A DNA stretch of 64,000 bases from Burkholderia diffusa (GTDB lineage Bacteria > Pseudomonadota > Gammaproteobacteria > Burkholderiales > Burkholderiaceae). The stretch is from positions 62,001-126,000 of the forward strand of contig NZ_CABVPN010000006.1 in the NCBI RefSeq assembly GCF_902499115.1, read 5' to 3'. The notes below the pieces were generated by a model, which was not told the origin of the DNA, did not search any database, and worked only from the letters and a program-made list of their open reading frames with translations. Below are positions 19,006 through 27,375 of this stretch, one piece after another (within the stretch, counting starts at the first letter, position 1; each line of letters opens with the position of its first letter). Made by a program: the position numbers and the translations under genes.

Positions 19006-19089
19006 CCAGGAAAGCGGTTCAAAGAGGTGTGGGCGGGAGCCATCGGCGGCATGTCCGCCGGGTGGCGACGGGGGCAGGCGACGGGCGTG

Positions 19090-19118
19090 CAACAAAACAG
19101 GCCCCGCCAGGGGCCTGT
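19090..19118 (-). terminator. Intrinsic terminator downstream of the TetR gene
   Basis: Read on the minus strand, ACAGGCCCC and GGGGCCTGT (19118-19110 and 19105-19097) form a 9-bp stem with a 4-nt loop, followed by TTTGTTG. It separates the TetR gene from the peptidase gene and argues against the longer peptidase start. Confidence 0.65.
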
Positions 19119-19335
19119 GTCGTTTCCGTTCGACCCAACTCGCGGGCAGGCCCGCTTCGAACGGCGGCGTGAACTTTCCGGGTCGCACCCGGATTACCAC
19201 GAAGACGCTAAAGAAAGATGACAGCGTCAGTCTACCGATGTTCCGCGAAACGTTAAAAATTTTAAAGAGGGTCAGCTCATTCGTTTCGCACTGCGGTAAA
19301 TCGGGTTAAATCAGCATTTATTGCGCGGCTTTTCT

Positions 19336-19983
19336 TCAAGCAGGCAATTTTTGCGCACGCACGCGTAGCGCGCTGGACGTTCTGACCGCGTCGAAGCCGG
19401 CGTCGAGCATCGCTTCCGCGTCGTTCCACAAATTGCCGCGCAACCGGTTGGTCCAGATCATCGACGCGAACACGCCTTCGAGCAGCGACACGAGATAGAC
19501 GGCCGCGAGATGCACGTCGAGATCGGCGGCGAGTTCGCCGGCCGCGATCGCGCGGCGCAGCAGCGCCTTGGTGATGCGCAGTATCTGCAGCTCGAGCAGC
19601 ATGCGGCGCCGCAGCAGCGCGCCGTTCTCCTCGCTCTGTTCGCACTTCGTATAGAGGATCACGAGCACGCGCTGCATCGAGCCCGGCTCGCCGCATCGCT
19701 GCAGGTAGTGCGACGCCGCGCGGCGCAGCGTGGCGAACGCGGGCAGGCTGTCGACCGTGTCGAATCCTTCCGACGTGCGTGCGAACGCGCGGTCGCACAT
19801 CGCGAGACACACTTCCATCTTGTTGCGGTAGTGGCCGTACACGGCGCCCCGCGACATCCCGGCGGCCTCGGCGAGGTCCGCCATCGCGGTTTGCGCGACG
19901 CCTTTCTCGAGCAGGACGAGCTCGGCGGCGTCGAGGATCCGGTGCTTGATGGCGAGCGATTCTTCCCGGGTCTTGCGGGCCAT
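19336..19983 (-). CDS. amrR: TetR-family repressor of the divergent RND efflux operon (AmrR/AcrR-like)
   Basis: This is a dimeric DNA-binding repressor, 215 residues. The N-terminal helix-turn-helix is typical (TAMADLAEAAGMSRGAVYGH), followed by the ligand-binding helical core. An N-terminal RKTREESLAIKHRILDAAE matches the AcrR/TtgR group. The gene is divergent from the efflux operon, 150 bp apart. By family it would repress the pump and its own gene and let go when it binds pump substrates. AAGGAA lies upstream of the ATG. The symbol follows Burkholderia AmrR usage. Functional equivalence is inferred. Confidence 0.85.
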   Translation of the reverse strand: MARKTREESLAIKHRILDAAELVLLEKGVAQTAMADLAEAAGMSRGAVYGHYRNKMEVCLAMCDRAFARTSEGFDTVDSLPAFATLRRAASHYLQRCGEPGSMQRVLVILYTKCEQSEENGALLRRRMLLELQILRITKALLRRAIAAGELAADLDVHLAAVYLVSLLEGVFASMIWTNRLRGNLWNDAEAMLDAGFDAVRTSSALRVRAQKLPA

Positions 19984-20056
19984 GGCGTGAATTTCCTTAC
20001 AGTTCGCTGTCGCTTAATTGACACAGTGACGCGGTCGGATTGCAACCACATGTATT

Positions 20057-20080
20057 TAATCAGTCGTGACTGATTATAAT
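20057..20080 (+). promoter_or_regulatory. Operator palindrome overlapping the -10 box of the efflux operon
   Basis: TAATCAGT (20057-20064) and ACTGATTA (20069-20076) form a perfect inverted repeat with a 4-bp centre. The perfect TATAAT at 20075-20080 overlaps its right arm. A recognisable -35 is lacking (GTATTT or TGTATT at the right distance). The layout fits direct repression by the divergent TetR protein. Confidence 0.6.
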
Positions 20081-20133
20081 CGGCCACCCTGAGCCGCCGC
20101 ATTGTATCGGCGGCGAACGATCCGAGGTCATAC

Positions 20134-21321
20134 ATGAACAACAAACGCTCCCTGGGGCGCCGCCTTCGGCTGGCGCCGTTCGCGCTCGCAGCCATGCTGC
20201 TCGTGACCGGATGCGGAAAGGGCGAACAGGACAAGGCGCCGGAGGCCATTCAGCACGCGACGGTCGTCACGGTGCGTCCGACGGCCGTGCCGATGACCGT
20301 CGAATTGCCCGGCCGGCTCGACGCGTATCGGCAAGCGCAAGTGCGCGCGCGGGTCGCCGGCATCGTCACCGCGCGGACTTATGAAGAAGGCCAGGAAGTG
20401 AAGCAGGGCGCGGTGCTGTTCCGCATCGACCCGGCACCGCTGAAGGCCGCACGCGACGCCGCACAGGGCGCGCTCGCGAAGGCGCAGGCCGCCGCGCTCG
20501 CGGCGAGCGACAAGCGCCGCCGTTACGACGACCTGGTGCGCGACCATGCGGTCAGCGAGCGCGATCACACGGAGGCCGTTGCCGACGACGCGCAGGCGAA
20601 GGCCGGCGTCGCTTCGGCGAAGGCCGAACTCGCCCGCGCGCAACTGCAGCTCGACTATGCAACCGTCACCGCGCCGATTTCGGGCCGCGCGCGGCGCGCG
20701 CTCGTGACCGAAGGCGCGCTCGTCGGCCAGGACCAGGCGACGCCGCTCACGACCGTCGAGCAGCTCGATCCGATCTACGTGAATTTCTCGCAGCCGGCGG
20801 CCGACGTCGATGCGTTGCGCCGTGCGGTGAAGAGCGGTCGCGCGACGGGCATCGCGCAGCACGACGTCACGGTGACGCTGTTGCGTGCCGACGGCACCGC
20901 GTATCCGCTGAAGGGCAGGCTGCTGTTCAGCGATCTCGCGGTCGACCCGACCACCGATACCGTCGAGATGCGCGCGCTGTTCCCGAATCCCGAACGCGAA
21001 CTGCTGCCGGGCGCGTACGTGCGGATCGCGCTCGACGCGGCCGTCGACCAGCGCGCGATCCTCGTGCCGCGCGATGCGCTGCTGCGCACGGCCGACCGCA
21101 CGTCAGTGCGCGTGGTCGGCGCGAACGGCAAGGTGAAGGACGTCGAGGTCGTCGCCGACCGGATGAGCGGACGCGACTGGCGCATCACGCGCGGCCTCGC
21201 GGGCGGCGAGCGCGTGATCGTCGATAACGCCGCGCAGTTCGCCCCCGATACCGCCGTCAAGCCCGTCGAACAGGCAACGCCGACGAAGGCTGCGTCACAG
21301 GCGGCCGCCCGTCAAACCTGA
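20134..21321 (+). CDS. amrA: RND efflux periplasmic adaptor lipoprotein (AmrA/AcrA-like)
   Basis: This is the membrane fusion protein that links the inner-membrane pump to the outer-membrane channel, 395 residues. The signal peptide ends in a lipobox (LVTGC, Cys at residue 27), so it is lipid-anchored. Barrel-sandwich halves flank a coiled-coil hairpin (residues about 95-165: GALAKAQAAALAASDKRRRY and AKAELARAQLQLDYATVTAP). Beta-barrel and membrane-proximal domains follow (LPGAYVRIALD). It is the first gene of the operon, with a GAGG ribosome binding site. AmrAB-OprA of B. pseudomallei exports aminoglycosides and macrolides. The substrate range here is not visible. Confidence 0.9.
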   Translation: MNNKRSLGRRLRLAPFALAAMLLVTGCGKGEQDKAPEAIQHATVVTVRPTAVPMTVELPGRLDAYRQAQVRARVAGIVTARTYEEGQEVKQGAVLFRIDPAPLKAARDAAQGALAKAQAAALAASDKRRRYDDLVRDHAVSERDHTEAVADDAQAKAGVASAKAELARAQLQLDYATVTAPISGRARRALVTEGALVGQDQATPLTTVEQLDPIYVNFSQPAADVDALRRAVKSGRATGIAQHDVTVTLLRADGTAYPLKGRLLFSDLAVDPTTDTVEMRALFPNPERELLPGAYVRIALDAAVDQRAILVPRDALLRTADRTSVRVVGANGKVKDVEVVADRMSGRDWRITRGLAGGERVIVDNAAQFAPDTAVKPVEQATPTKAASQAAARQT

Positions 21322-21340
21322 CCGGTTTACCGAGACCAAC

Positions 21341-24300
21341 ATGGCACGTTTCTTCATTGATCGCCCCGTCTTCGCGTGGGTGATCGCACTCTTCATCATG
21401 CTCGGCGGCGCGTTCGCGATACGCGCGCTGCCCGTCGCGCAGTACCCGGACATCGCGCCACCCGTCGTCAGCATCTATGCGACGTACCCGGGCGCGTCCG
21501 CGCAGGTCGTCGAGGAATCGGTGACCGCGCTGATCGAGCGCGAGATGAACGGCGCGCCGGGGCTGCTATATACGTCCGCGACGAGCAGCGCCGGGGCCGC
21601 GTCGCTGTACCTGACGTTCAAGCAGGGCGTCAACGCCGATCTCGCGGCCGTCGAGGTGCAGAACCGGCTGAAGACCGTCGAGGCGCGGCTGCCCGAGCCC
21701 GTGCGGCGCGACGGCATCCAGGTCGAGAAGGCCGCTGACAACATCCAGCTCGTCGTGTCGCTGACGTCGGACGACGGCCGGATGACCGACGTGCAGCTCG
21801 GCGAATACGCGTCGGCGAACGTCGTGCAGGCGCTGCGCCGCGTCGACGGCGTCGGCCGCGTGCAGTTCTGGGGCGCCGAATATGCGATGCGGATCTGGCC
21901 CGACCCGGTGAAGATGGCCGGGCACGGCCTCACCGCGTCGGATATCTCGTCGGCCGTGCGCGCGCACAACGCGCGCGTGACGATCGGCGACATCGGCCGC
22001 GGCGCGGTGCCGGACACCGCGCCGATCGCGGCGACGGTGTTCGCCGACGCGCCGCTGAAGACGCCGGCCGACTTCGGCGCGATCGCGCTGCGCACGCAGC
22101 CGGACGGCTCGGCGCTCTACCTGCGCGATGTCGCGCGCGTCGAGTTCGGCGGCAACGACTACAACTATCCGTCGTACGTGAACGGCAAGACCGCGACCGG
22201 GATGGGCATCAAGCTCGCGCCGGGCTCCAACGCGGTGGCAACCGAGAAGCGCGTGCGCGCGACGATGGACGCGCTGTCCGCGTACTTCCCGCCGGGCGTG
22301 AAATACCAGATCCCGTACGAGACGTCGTCGTTCGTGCGCGTGTCGATGAACAAGGTCGTCACGACGCTGATCGAGGCCGGCGTGCTGGTGTTCCTCGTGA
22401 TGTTCCTGTTCATGCAGAACCTGCGCGCGACGCTGATCCCGACGCTGGTCGTGCCGGTCGCGCTCGCGGGCACGTTCGGTGTGATGTACGCGGCCGGTTT
22501 CTCGATCAACGTGCTGACGATGTTCGGGATGGTGCTCGCGATCGGCATCCTCGTCGACGATGCGATCGTCGTCGTCGAGAACGTCGAGCGGCTGATGGTC
22601 GAGGAGGGGCTCGGGCCCTACGACGCGACCGTCAAGGCGATGACGCAGATCAGCGGCGCGATCGTCGGCATCACGGTCGTGCTGACGTCGGTGTTCGTGC
22701 CGATGGCGTTCTTCGGCGGCGCGGTGGGTAACATCTACCGGCAGTTCGCGCTCGCGCTCGCGGTGTCGATCGGCTTCTCGGCGTTTCTCGCGCTGTCGCT
22801 GACGCCGGCGCTGTGCGCGACGTTGCTCAAGCCGGTGTCCGGCGACCATCACGAGAAGCGCGGCTTCTTCGGCTGGTTCAACCGCTTCGTCGCGCGTGCG
22901 ACGCAGCGCTATGCGACGCGCGTCGGCACGATGCTGAAGAAGCCGGTGCGCTGGCTCTTCGTGTACGGCGCGCTGACCGCGGCGGCCGCGCTGATGCTCA
23001 CGCAACTGCCGACCGCGTTCCTGCCTGACGAGGACCAGGGCAACTTCATGGTGATGGTGATCCGGCCGCAGGGCACGCCGCTCGCGGAAACGATGCAGAG
23101 CGTGCGCGAGGTCGAGTCATATATCCGCAACGACGAGCCGGCCGCATATACGTTCGCGCTCGGTGGCTTCAACCTGTACGGCGAAGGGCCGAACGGCGGG
23201 ATGATCTTCGTCACGCTGAAGAACTGGAAGGAACGCAAGGCCGCGCGCGATCACGTGCAGGCGATCGTCGCGCGCATCAACGAGCGCTTCGCGGGTGCGG
23301 CGAACACCACGGTGTTCGCGATGAACTCGCCGGCGCTGCCCGATCTCGGTTCGACCAGCGGCTTCGACTTCCGGCTGCAGAATCGCAGCGGGCTCGACTA
23401 CGCGGCGTTCAGTGCCGCGCGCGAGCAACTGCTCGCGGCGGGCGGCAAGGATCCGGCGCTCACCGACCTGATGTTCGCCGGCACGCAGGATGCGCCGCAG
23501 CTCAAACTCGACATCGATCGCGCGAAGGCGTCGGCGCTCGGCGTGTCGATGGACGAGATCAACACGACGCTCGCGGTGATGTTCGGCTCCGACTACATCG
23601 GCGACTTCATGCACGGCACGCAGGTGCGCCGCGTGATCGTGCAGGCCGACGGGCTGCGCCGGCTCGATCCGGACGACGTGAAGAAGCTGCGCGTGCGCAA
23701 CGCGCGCGGCGAAATGGTGCCGCTCGCGGCGTTCGCGACGCTGCACTGGACGCTCGGGCCGCCGCAGCTCACGCGCTACAACGGCTATCCGTCGTTCACG
23801 ATCAACGGCTCGGCCGCGGCCGGCCACAGCAGTGGCGAGGCGATGGCCGCGATCGAGCGGCTCGCCGCGAAGCTGCCGGCCGGCATCGGCCACGCGTGGT
23901 CGGGGCAGTCGTTCGAGGAGCGGCTGTCGGGCGCGCAGGCGCCGATGCTGTTCGCGCTGTCGGTGCTCGTCGTGTTCCTCGCGCTCGCGGCGCTCTACGA
24001 GAGCTGGTCGATCCCGTTCGCGGTGATGCTGGTCGTGCCGCTCGGCCTGATCGGCGCGGTGCTCGGCGTCACGCTGCGCGCGATGCCGAACGACATCTAT
24101 TTCAAGGTGGGGCTGATCGCGACGATCGGTTTGTCCGCGAAGAACGCGATCCTGATCGTCGAAGTCGCGAAGGACCTGGTCGCGCAGCGCATGTCGCTCG
24201 TCGACGCCGCGCTCGAGGCCGCGCGCCTGCGGCTGCGGCCGATCGTGATGACGTCGCTGGCGTTCGGCGTCGGCGTGCTGCCGCTCGCGTTCGCATCGGG

Positions 24301-24478
24301 CGCCGCGTCCGGCGCGCAGATGGCGATCGGCACCGGCGTGCTCGGCGGCGTGATCACGGCGACGGTGCTCGCGGTGTTTCTCGTCCCGCTGTTTTTCGTG
24401 AGCGTCGGTCGCCTGTTCGACGTCGGCCCGCGCCGGCGCGGCGGATCGCAGCCGGCGACGATGGAGGGTTCGCAATGA
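21341..24478 (+). CDS. amrB: RND multidrug efflux transporter (AmrB/AcrB-like)
   Basis: This is the proton-driven inner-membrane pump of the tripartite system, 1045 residues with the HAE1-family N-terminus MARFFIDRPVFAWVIALFIM. Twelve membrane helices are expected, with two large periplasmic loops. The proton-relay aspartate pair is in TM4 (GMVLAIGILVDDAIVVVENV). The HAE1 motif FQQF-like region and the C-terminal GLSAKNAILIVEVAKDL are present. It is 19 bp after amrA and overlaps the next gene by ATGA. In the B. cepacia complex this pump is often called RND-3. I recall but cannot check links to quinolone and aminoglycoside tolerance. Confidence 0.92.
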   Translation: MARFFIDRPVFAWVIALFIMLGGAFAIRALPVAQYPDIAPPVVSIYATYPGASAQVVEESVTALIEREMNGAPGLLYTSATSSAGAASLYLTFKQGVNADLAAVEVQNRLKTVEARLPEPVRRDGIQVEKAADNIQLVVSLTSDDGRMTDVQLGEYASANVVQALRRVDGVGRVQFWGAEYAMRIWPDPVKMAGHGLTASDISSAVRAHNARVTIGDIGRGAVPDTAPIAATVFADAPLKTPADFGAIALRTQPDGSALYLRDVARVEFGGNDYNYPSYVNGKTATGMGIKLAPGSNAVATEKRVRATMDALSAYFPPGVKYQIPYETSSFVRVSMNKVVTTLIEAGVLVFLVMFLFMQNLRATLIPTLVVPVALAGTFGVMYAAGFSINVLTMFGMVLAIGILVDDAIVVVENVERLMVEEGLGPYDATVKAMTQISGAIVGITVVLTSVFVPMAFFGGAVGNIYRQFALALAVSIGFSAFLALSLTPALCATLLKPVSGDHHEKRGFFGWFNRFVARATQRYATRVGTMLKKPVRWLFVYGALTAAAALMLTQLPTAFLPDEDQGNFMVMVIRPQGTPLAETMQSVREVESYIRNDEPAAYTFALGGFNLYGEGPNGGMIFVTLKNWKERKAARDHVQAIVARINERFAGAANTTVFAMNSPALPDLGSTSGFDFRLQNRSGLDYAAFSAAREQLLAAGGKDPALTDLMFAGTQDAPQLKLDIDRAKASALGVSMDEINTTLAVMFGSDYIGDFMHGTQVRRVIVQADGLRRLDPDDVKKLRVRNARGEMVPLAAFATLHWTLGPPQLTRYNGYPSFTINGSAAAGHSSGEAMAAIERLAAKLPAGIGHAWSGQSFEERLSGAQAPMLFALSVLVVFLALAALYESWSIPFAVMLVVPLGLIGAVLGVTLRAMPNDIYFKVGLIATIGLSAKNAILIVEVAKDLVAQRMSLVDAALEAARLRLRPIVMTSLAFGVGVLPLAFASGAASGAQMAIGTGVLGGVITATVLAVFLVPLFFVSVGRLFDVGPRRRGGSQPATMEGSQ

Positions 24479-25941
24479 CGTTTTACCTGAAGGCGTGCGC
24501 GACGCCGCGCGCTCGGGTCGCGCTGGCCGCCACACTCGCGTTCGCGCTCGCCGGATGCTCGCTCGCACCGCGCTACGAGCGACCGGCCGCGCCGGTGCCG
24601 GCCAGCTACACGCCGGTCGATGGCGACACGCAGCCGGCGGTCGAGGCGGCTGCATCCGCCGATGCCGCGCTGCTCGACGACTGGCGCGCGTATTTCACCG
24701 ATCCGGCGTTGCAGGCGTGGATCGATGCCGCGCTCGCCAACAATCGCGACCTGCGGATCGCGGCCGGCCGGCTCGACGAAGCGCGCGCGCTGTACGGCGT
24801 GCAGCGCGCGGACCTGATGCCGTCGGTCGACGCGAACCTCGGCTACGAACGCACGCGCCAGTACGACCCGGTCGTGCGCGAGAGCGCGGTGAGCGGGCTG
24901 TATCGCGCGGGCGTCGGCGTCAGCGCGTACGAGCTCGACCTGTTCGGCCGCGTGCGCAACCTGTCCGATGCGGCGCTCGCCGAGTATTTCGCGACGGCCG
25001 ATGCGCAGCGCACGGTGCGCATCGGCGTGATTGCCGAAGTCGCCGGCGCGTATGTTTCCGAACGGTCGTTGCGCGAGCAACTGGCACTGGCGCAGCGCAC
25101 GCTCGACGCGCGCGAGCGCATCGCCGCGCTCACGCAGCGCCGCTACGCGGCCGGCACGAGCGACGCGATCGAGTTGCGTTCGGCCGAGATGCTGGTCGCG
25201 TCCGCGCGTGCGTCGCAGGCCGCGCTGCAGCGCGAACACGCGCAGTCGGTGCGCGCGCTGCAATTGCTCGCCGGCGATTTCGCACGCACCGTGCCGGCCG
25301 ACGGCACCGCGTTCGACACGCTCGCGATCGCGCCGGTGGCGCCCGGCGCGCCGAGCGCGCTGCTCGAACGGCGGCCGGACATCCGGCAGGCCGAGTCGCG
25401 GCTCAAGGCCGCGAACGCGCAGATCGGCGCCGCGCGCGCGGCATTCTTCCCGCGCATCGCGCTGACGACCGACTACGGTTCGGTCAGCGATGCGTTCTCG
25501 AGCCTGTTCGCGGGCGGCACGAGCGTGTGGACGTTCGCGCCGCGCATCACGCTGCCGATCTTCGCGGGCGGCCGCAATCGCGCGAATCTCGACGTCGCGA
25601 ACGCACGCAAGCACATCGCGGTCGCGGAATACGAGAAGACCGTGCAGACCGCATTCCGCGAAGTGGCCGACGCGTTCGCCGCGCGCGACTGGATCGATCG
25701 CCAGCTCGCGGCGCAGCAGGACGTCTATGCGGCCGACGGCGCGCGGCTGAAGCTCGCCGAGCGCCGCTATGCGGGCGGCGTCGCGACGTATCTCGAACTG
25801 CTCGACGCGCAACGCAGCACGTACGAGTCGGGACAGGAGCTGATCCGGCTCAAGGAACGCAGGCTCGCGAATGCGATTGCGCTGTATCGCGCGCTGGGCG
25901 GCGGGTGGGCGCCGGCCACGGCTGGCGAAGCTGCCGCGTGA
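24475..25941 (+). CDS. oprA: Outer-membrane efflux channel lipoprotein (OprM/NodT family)
   Basis: This is a TolC-like trimeric channel, 488 residues. ATG 24475 overlaps the amrB stop. The signal peptide ends in a lipobox (ALAGCSLAPRY), so the protein is lipid-modified. Two repeated outer-membrane-efflux domains follow. Conserved features are PAPVPASY, the LLDDWRAYFTDPAL start of the first repeat, YELDLFGRVRN, LLERRPDIRQAESRLKAANA and ARAAFFPRIALT. The symbol follows AmrAB-OprA naming by position. Some annotations call it oprM-like. It is the last gene of the efflux operon. Confidence 0.88.
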   Translation: MTFYLKACATPRARVALAATLAFALAGCSLAPRYERPAAPVPASYTPVDGDTQPAVEAAASADAALLDDWRAYFTDPALQAWIDAALANNRDLRIAAGRLDEARALYGVQRADLMPSVDANLGYERTRQYDPVVRESAVSGLYRAGVGVSAYELDLFGRVRNLSDAALAEYFATADAQRTVRIGVIAEVAGAYVSERSLREQLALAQRTLDARERIAALTQRRYAAGTSDAIELRSAEMLVASARASQAALQREHAQSVRALQLLAGDFARTVPADGTAFDTLAIAPVAPGAPSALLERRPDIRQAESRLKAANAQIGAARAAFFPRIALTTDYGSVSDAFSSLFAGGTSVWTFAPRITLPIFAGGRNRANLDVANARKHIAVAEYEKTVQTAFREVADAFAARDWIDRQLAAQQDVYAADGARLKLAERRYAGGVATYLELLDAQRSTYESGQELIRLKERRLANAIALYRALGGGWAPATAGEAAA

Positions 25942-25963
25942 TGTCTTGACCGGGACCGGGCAG

Positions 25964-25997
25964 GTAGCGGCGGCGCATGGCGATGCGTCGCCGCTAC
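25964..25997 (+). terminator. Large hairpin downstream of the efflux operon
   Basis: GTAGCGGCGGCGCA (25964-25977) pairs with TGCGTCGCCGCTAC (25984-25997), 14 bp with one G-U pair and a 6-nt loop. It lies 22 bp after the stop. No T-run follows, so termination would be Rho-dependent or the hairpin may protect the mRNA. Confidence 0.5.
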
Positions 25998-26773
25998 CCC
26001 GGTCGGTGTTGCTGCGGTCGGGTCACCGGCCGCGATCGACGACACGCGCATGCGCGCTTCGTCGCGCCTGTTTTTCTCCACGCAGCCGGGTTGAAGGGCC
26101 GCCTTCCACTCGACTCGCATCCCGGCGACCGATCGCGTCGCCGCCGGCCTCCGATCGTGCCGGATTTCCTCCAGTTTCGACTCCATCCAGTGTCGCGAAT
26201 GTCGTCCCGGCGCACGGCTTTATGCGGCCGCTTTAATTCCGGGTTGACGATTCGATTAATTCACGTATTGCGAATAATCATGGGCGACGAAGTGTCGCGG
26301 TGAAACGTTTGTACAGATATTGCAATCGTTTGCGCGAAAGTTTCGCGTCGTTGAATATCGCCCGTTAATTTCCTGTTGGTTGAAAATCGTTGAATTGTTT
26401 CGTTGTGGTCATGCAACGATGGCGGGATCGGACCGAATTTTGTCGGCTCACATCCGGTATCTGGAAAGTCTTTGCCCAGCAAAGAGAAGCCGGGATATTT
26501 CAATCGATAAAACGAATTGTCTTTAATTTTCAGTCGGTTCCGAAAAATAGAAAAGGACTGCGGAAGAAAATGTCGTAATTGAGAATTGGCAGGAAGGAAT
26601 GGGGTTTAAAAATGCGTAAAACAAAGATTGTCATTGAGATTTGACAATGATTTACAAAATTCTTTCACTCCTATCTCGATAATGCCGCCTCGTGACGGAC
26701 GGGAGCCAACCACACGCTGCCTTTTGTATCCGCCACGTCGTCCATTCCCTTTGCAATTCTCATGGAACACGTC
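25998..26773. other. Long gene-free, AT-rich region upstream of the fimbrial operon
   Basis: No supported gene lies in these 776 bp. From about 26230 the composition changes from GC-rich to clearly AT-rich, with many TTGA and AATT runs, unlike the rest of the window. It must contain the fimbrial promoter. TTGACA at 26641-26646 is a consensus -35, with only a weak -10 (TTCACT at 26664-26669, 17 bp away). An alternative -10 is GATAAT at 26678-26683. The region may be a silencer-bound upstream area or a relic of acquired DNA. The short open frames in it resemble nothing I recognise. Confidence 0.5.
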
Positions 26774-27286
26774 ATGAAAAAAACCCTCCTGAGCGCGGTC
26801 GCACTCGCAGCCCTGTCCACCTCGGCCTTCGCAGCGGGCACCGGCACGATCAACTTCACGGGCGAGATCGTCGCGGGCGCATGCGGCATCGATTCGAACT
26901 CCGTCAATCAGACCGTGCAGCTCGGCAAGGTGCCGACCAACAAGTTCAAGCAAGCCGGCGACAAGTCGGACGCGGTGTCGTTCGACATCAAGCTGACGGA
27001 CTGTGACACCAGCATCGCGCAGAACGCATACTTCACGTTCACGGGCACGTCGAGCGCAGGCCAGCCGAAGCTGCTCGCCACGATCGGTTCGGCAACCAAC
27101 GTCGGCATCCGCCTGCAGGCCGCGTCGGGCGAATACCTCGACAACGGCGCCGAACAGAAGGCGCCGACCCTGCTGCAAAACGGCACCAACACCGCACGCT
27201 TCGCGGCGATGTACGAAGCCACGGCCGCCGGCGTGACGCCGGGTACGGCCGACGGCGTCGCGAACTTCACGGTCCGCTACCAGTAA
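26774..27286 (+). CDS. Type 1 fimbrial major subunit
   Basis: This is the pilin that polymerises into the fimbrial shaft, 170 residues. ATG 26774, preceded by GGAA, begins a signal peptide MKKTLLSAVALAALSTSAFA cleaved before AGTGTINF. The mature N-terminus (GTGTINFTGEIVAGACGID) is the donor strand plus first cysteine of the FimA fold. The second cysteine is in KLTDCDTS. The C-terminal GVANFTVRYQ is the chaperone-bound strand with the penultimate tyrosine. An upstream in-frame ATG at 26762 adds four residues and is less likely. It is the first gene of the chaperone-usher cluster. Confidence 0.9.
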   Translation: MKKTLLSAVALAALSTSAFAAGTGTINFTGEIVAGACGIDSNSVNQTVQLGKVPTNKFKQAGDKSDAVSFDIKLTDCDTSIAQNAYFTFTGTSSAGQPKLLATIGSATNVGIRLQAASGEYLDNGAEQKAPTLLQNGTNTARFAAMYEATAAGVTPGTADGVANFTVRYQ

Positions 27287-27375
27287 GCGGCCGTACCGGG
27301 GAAGGGGTGTCCGCACCCTTTCTCCGGCTTCCTTTCCTTCACGTCTCACCTTCCCCGGATTTCCGGTAGCGCCGC

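Noticed and set aside
19006..19200. N-terminal extension of the M23 peptidase to 19200
   Set aside because: It contains an intrinsic terminator hairpin read on the same strand and does not resemble the family.
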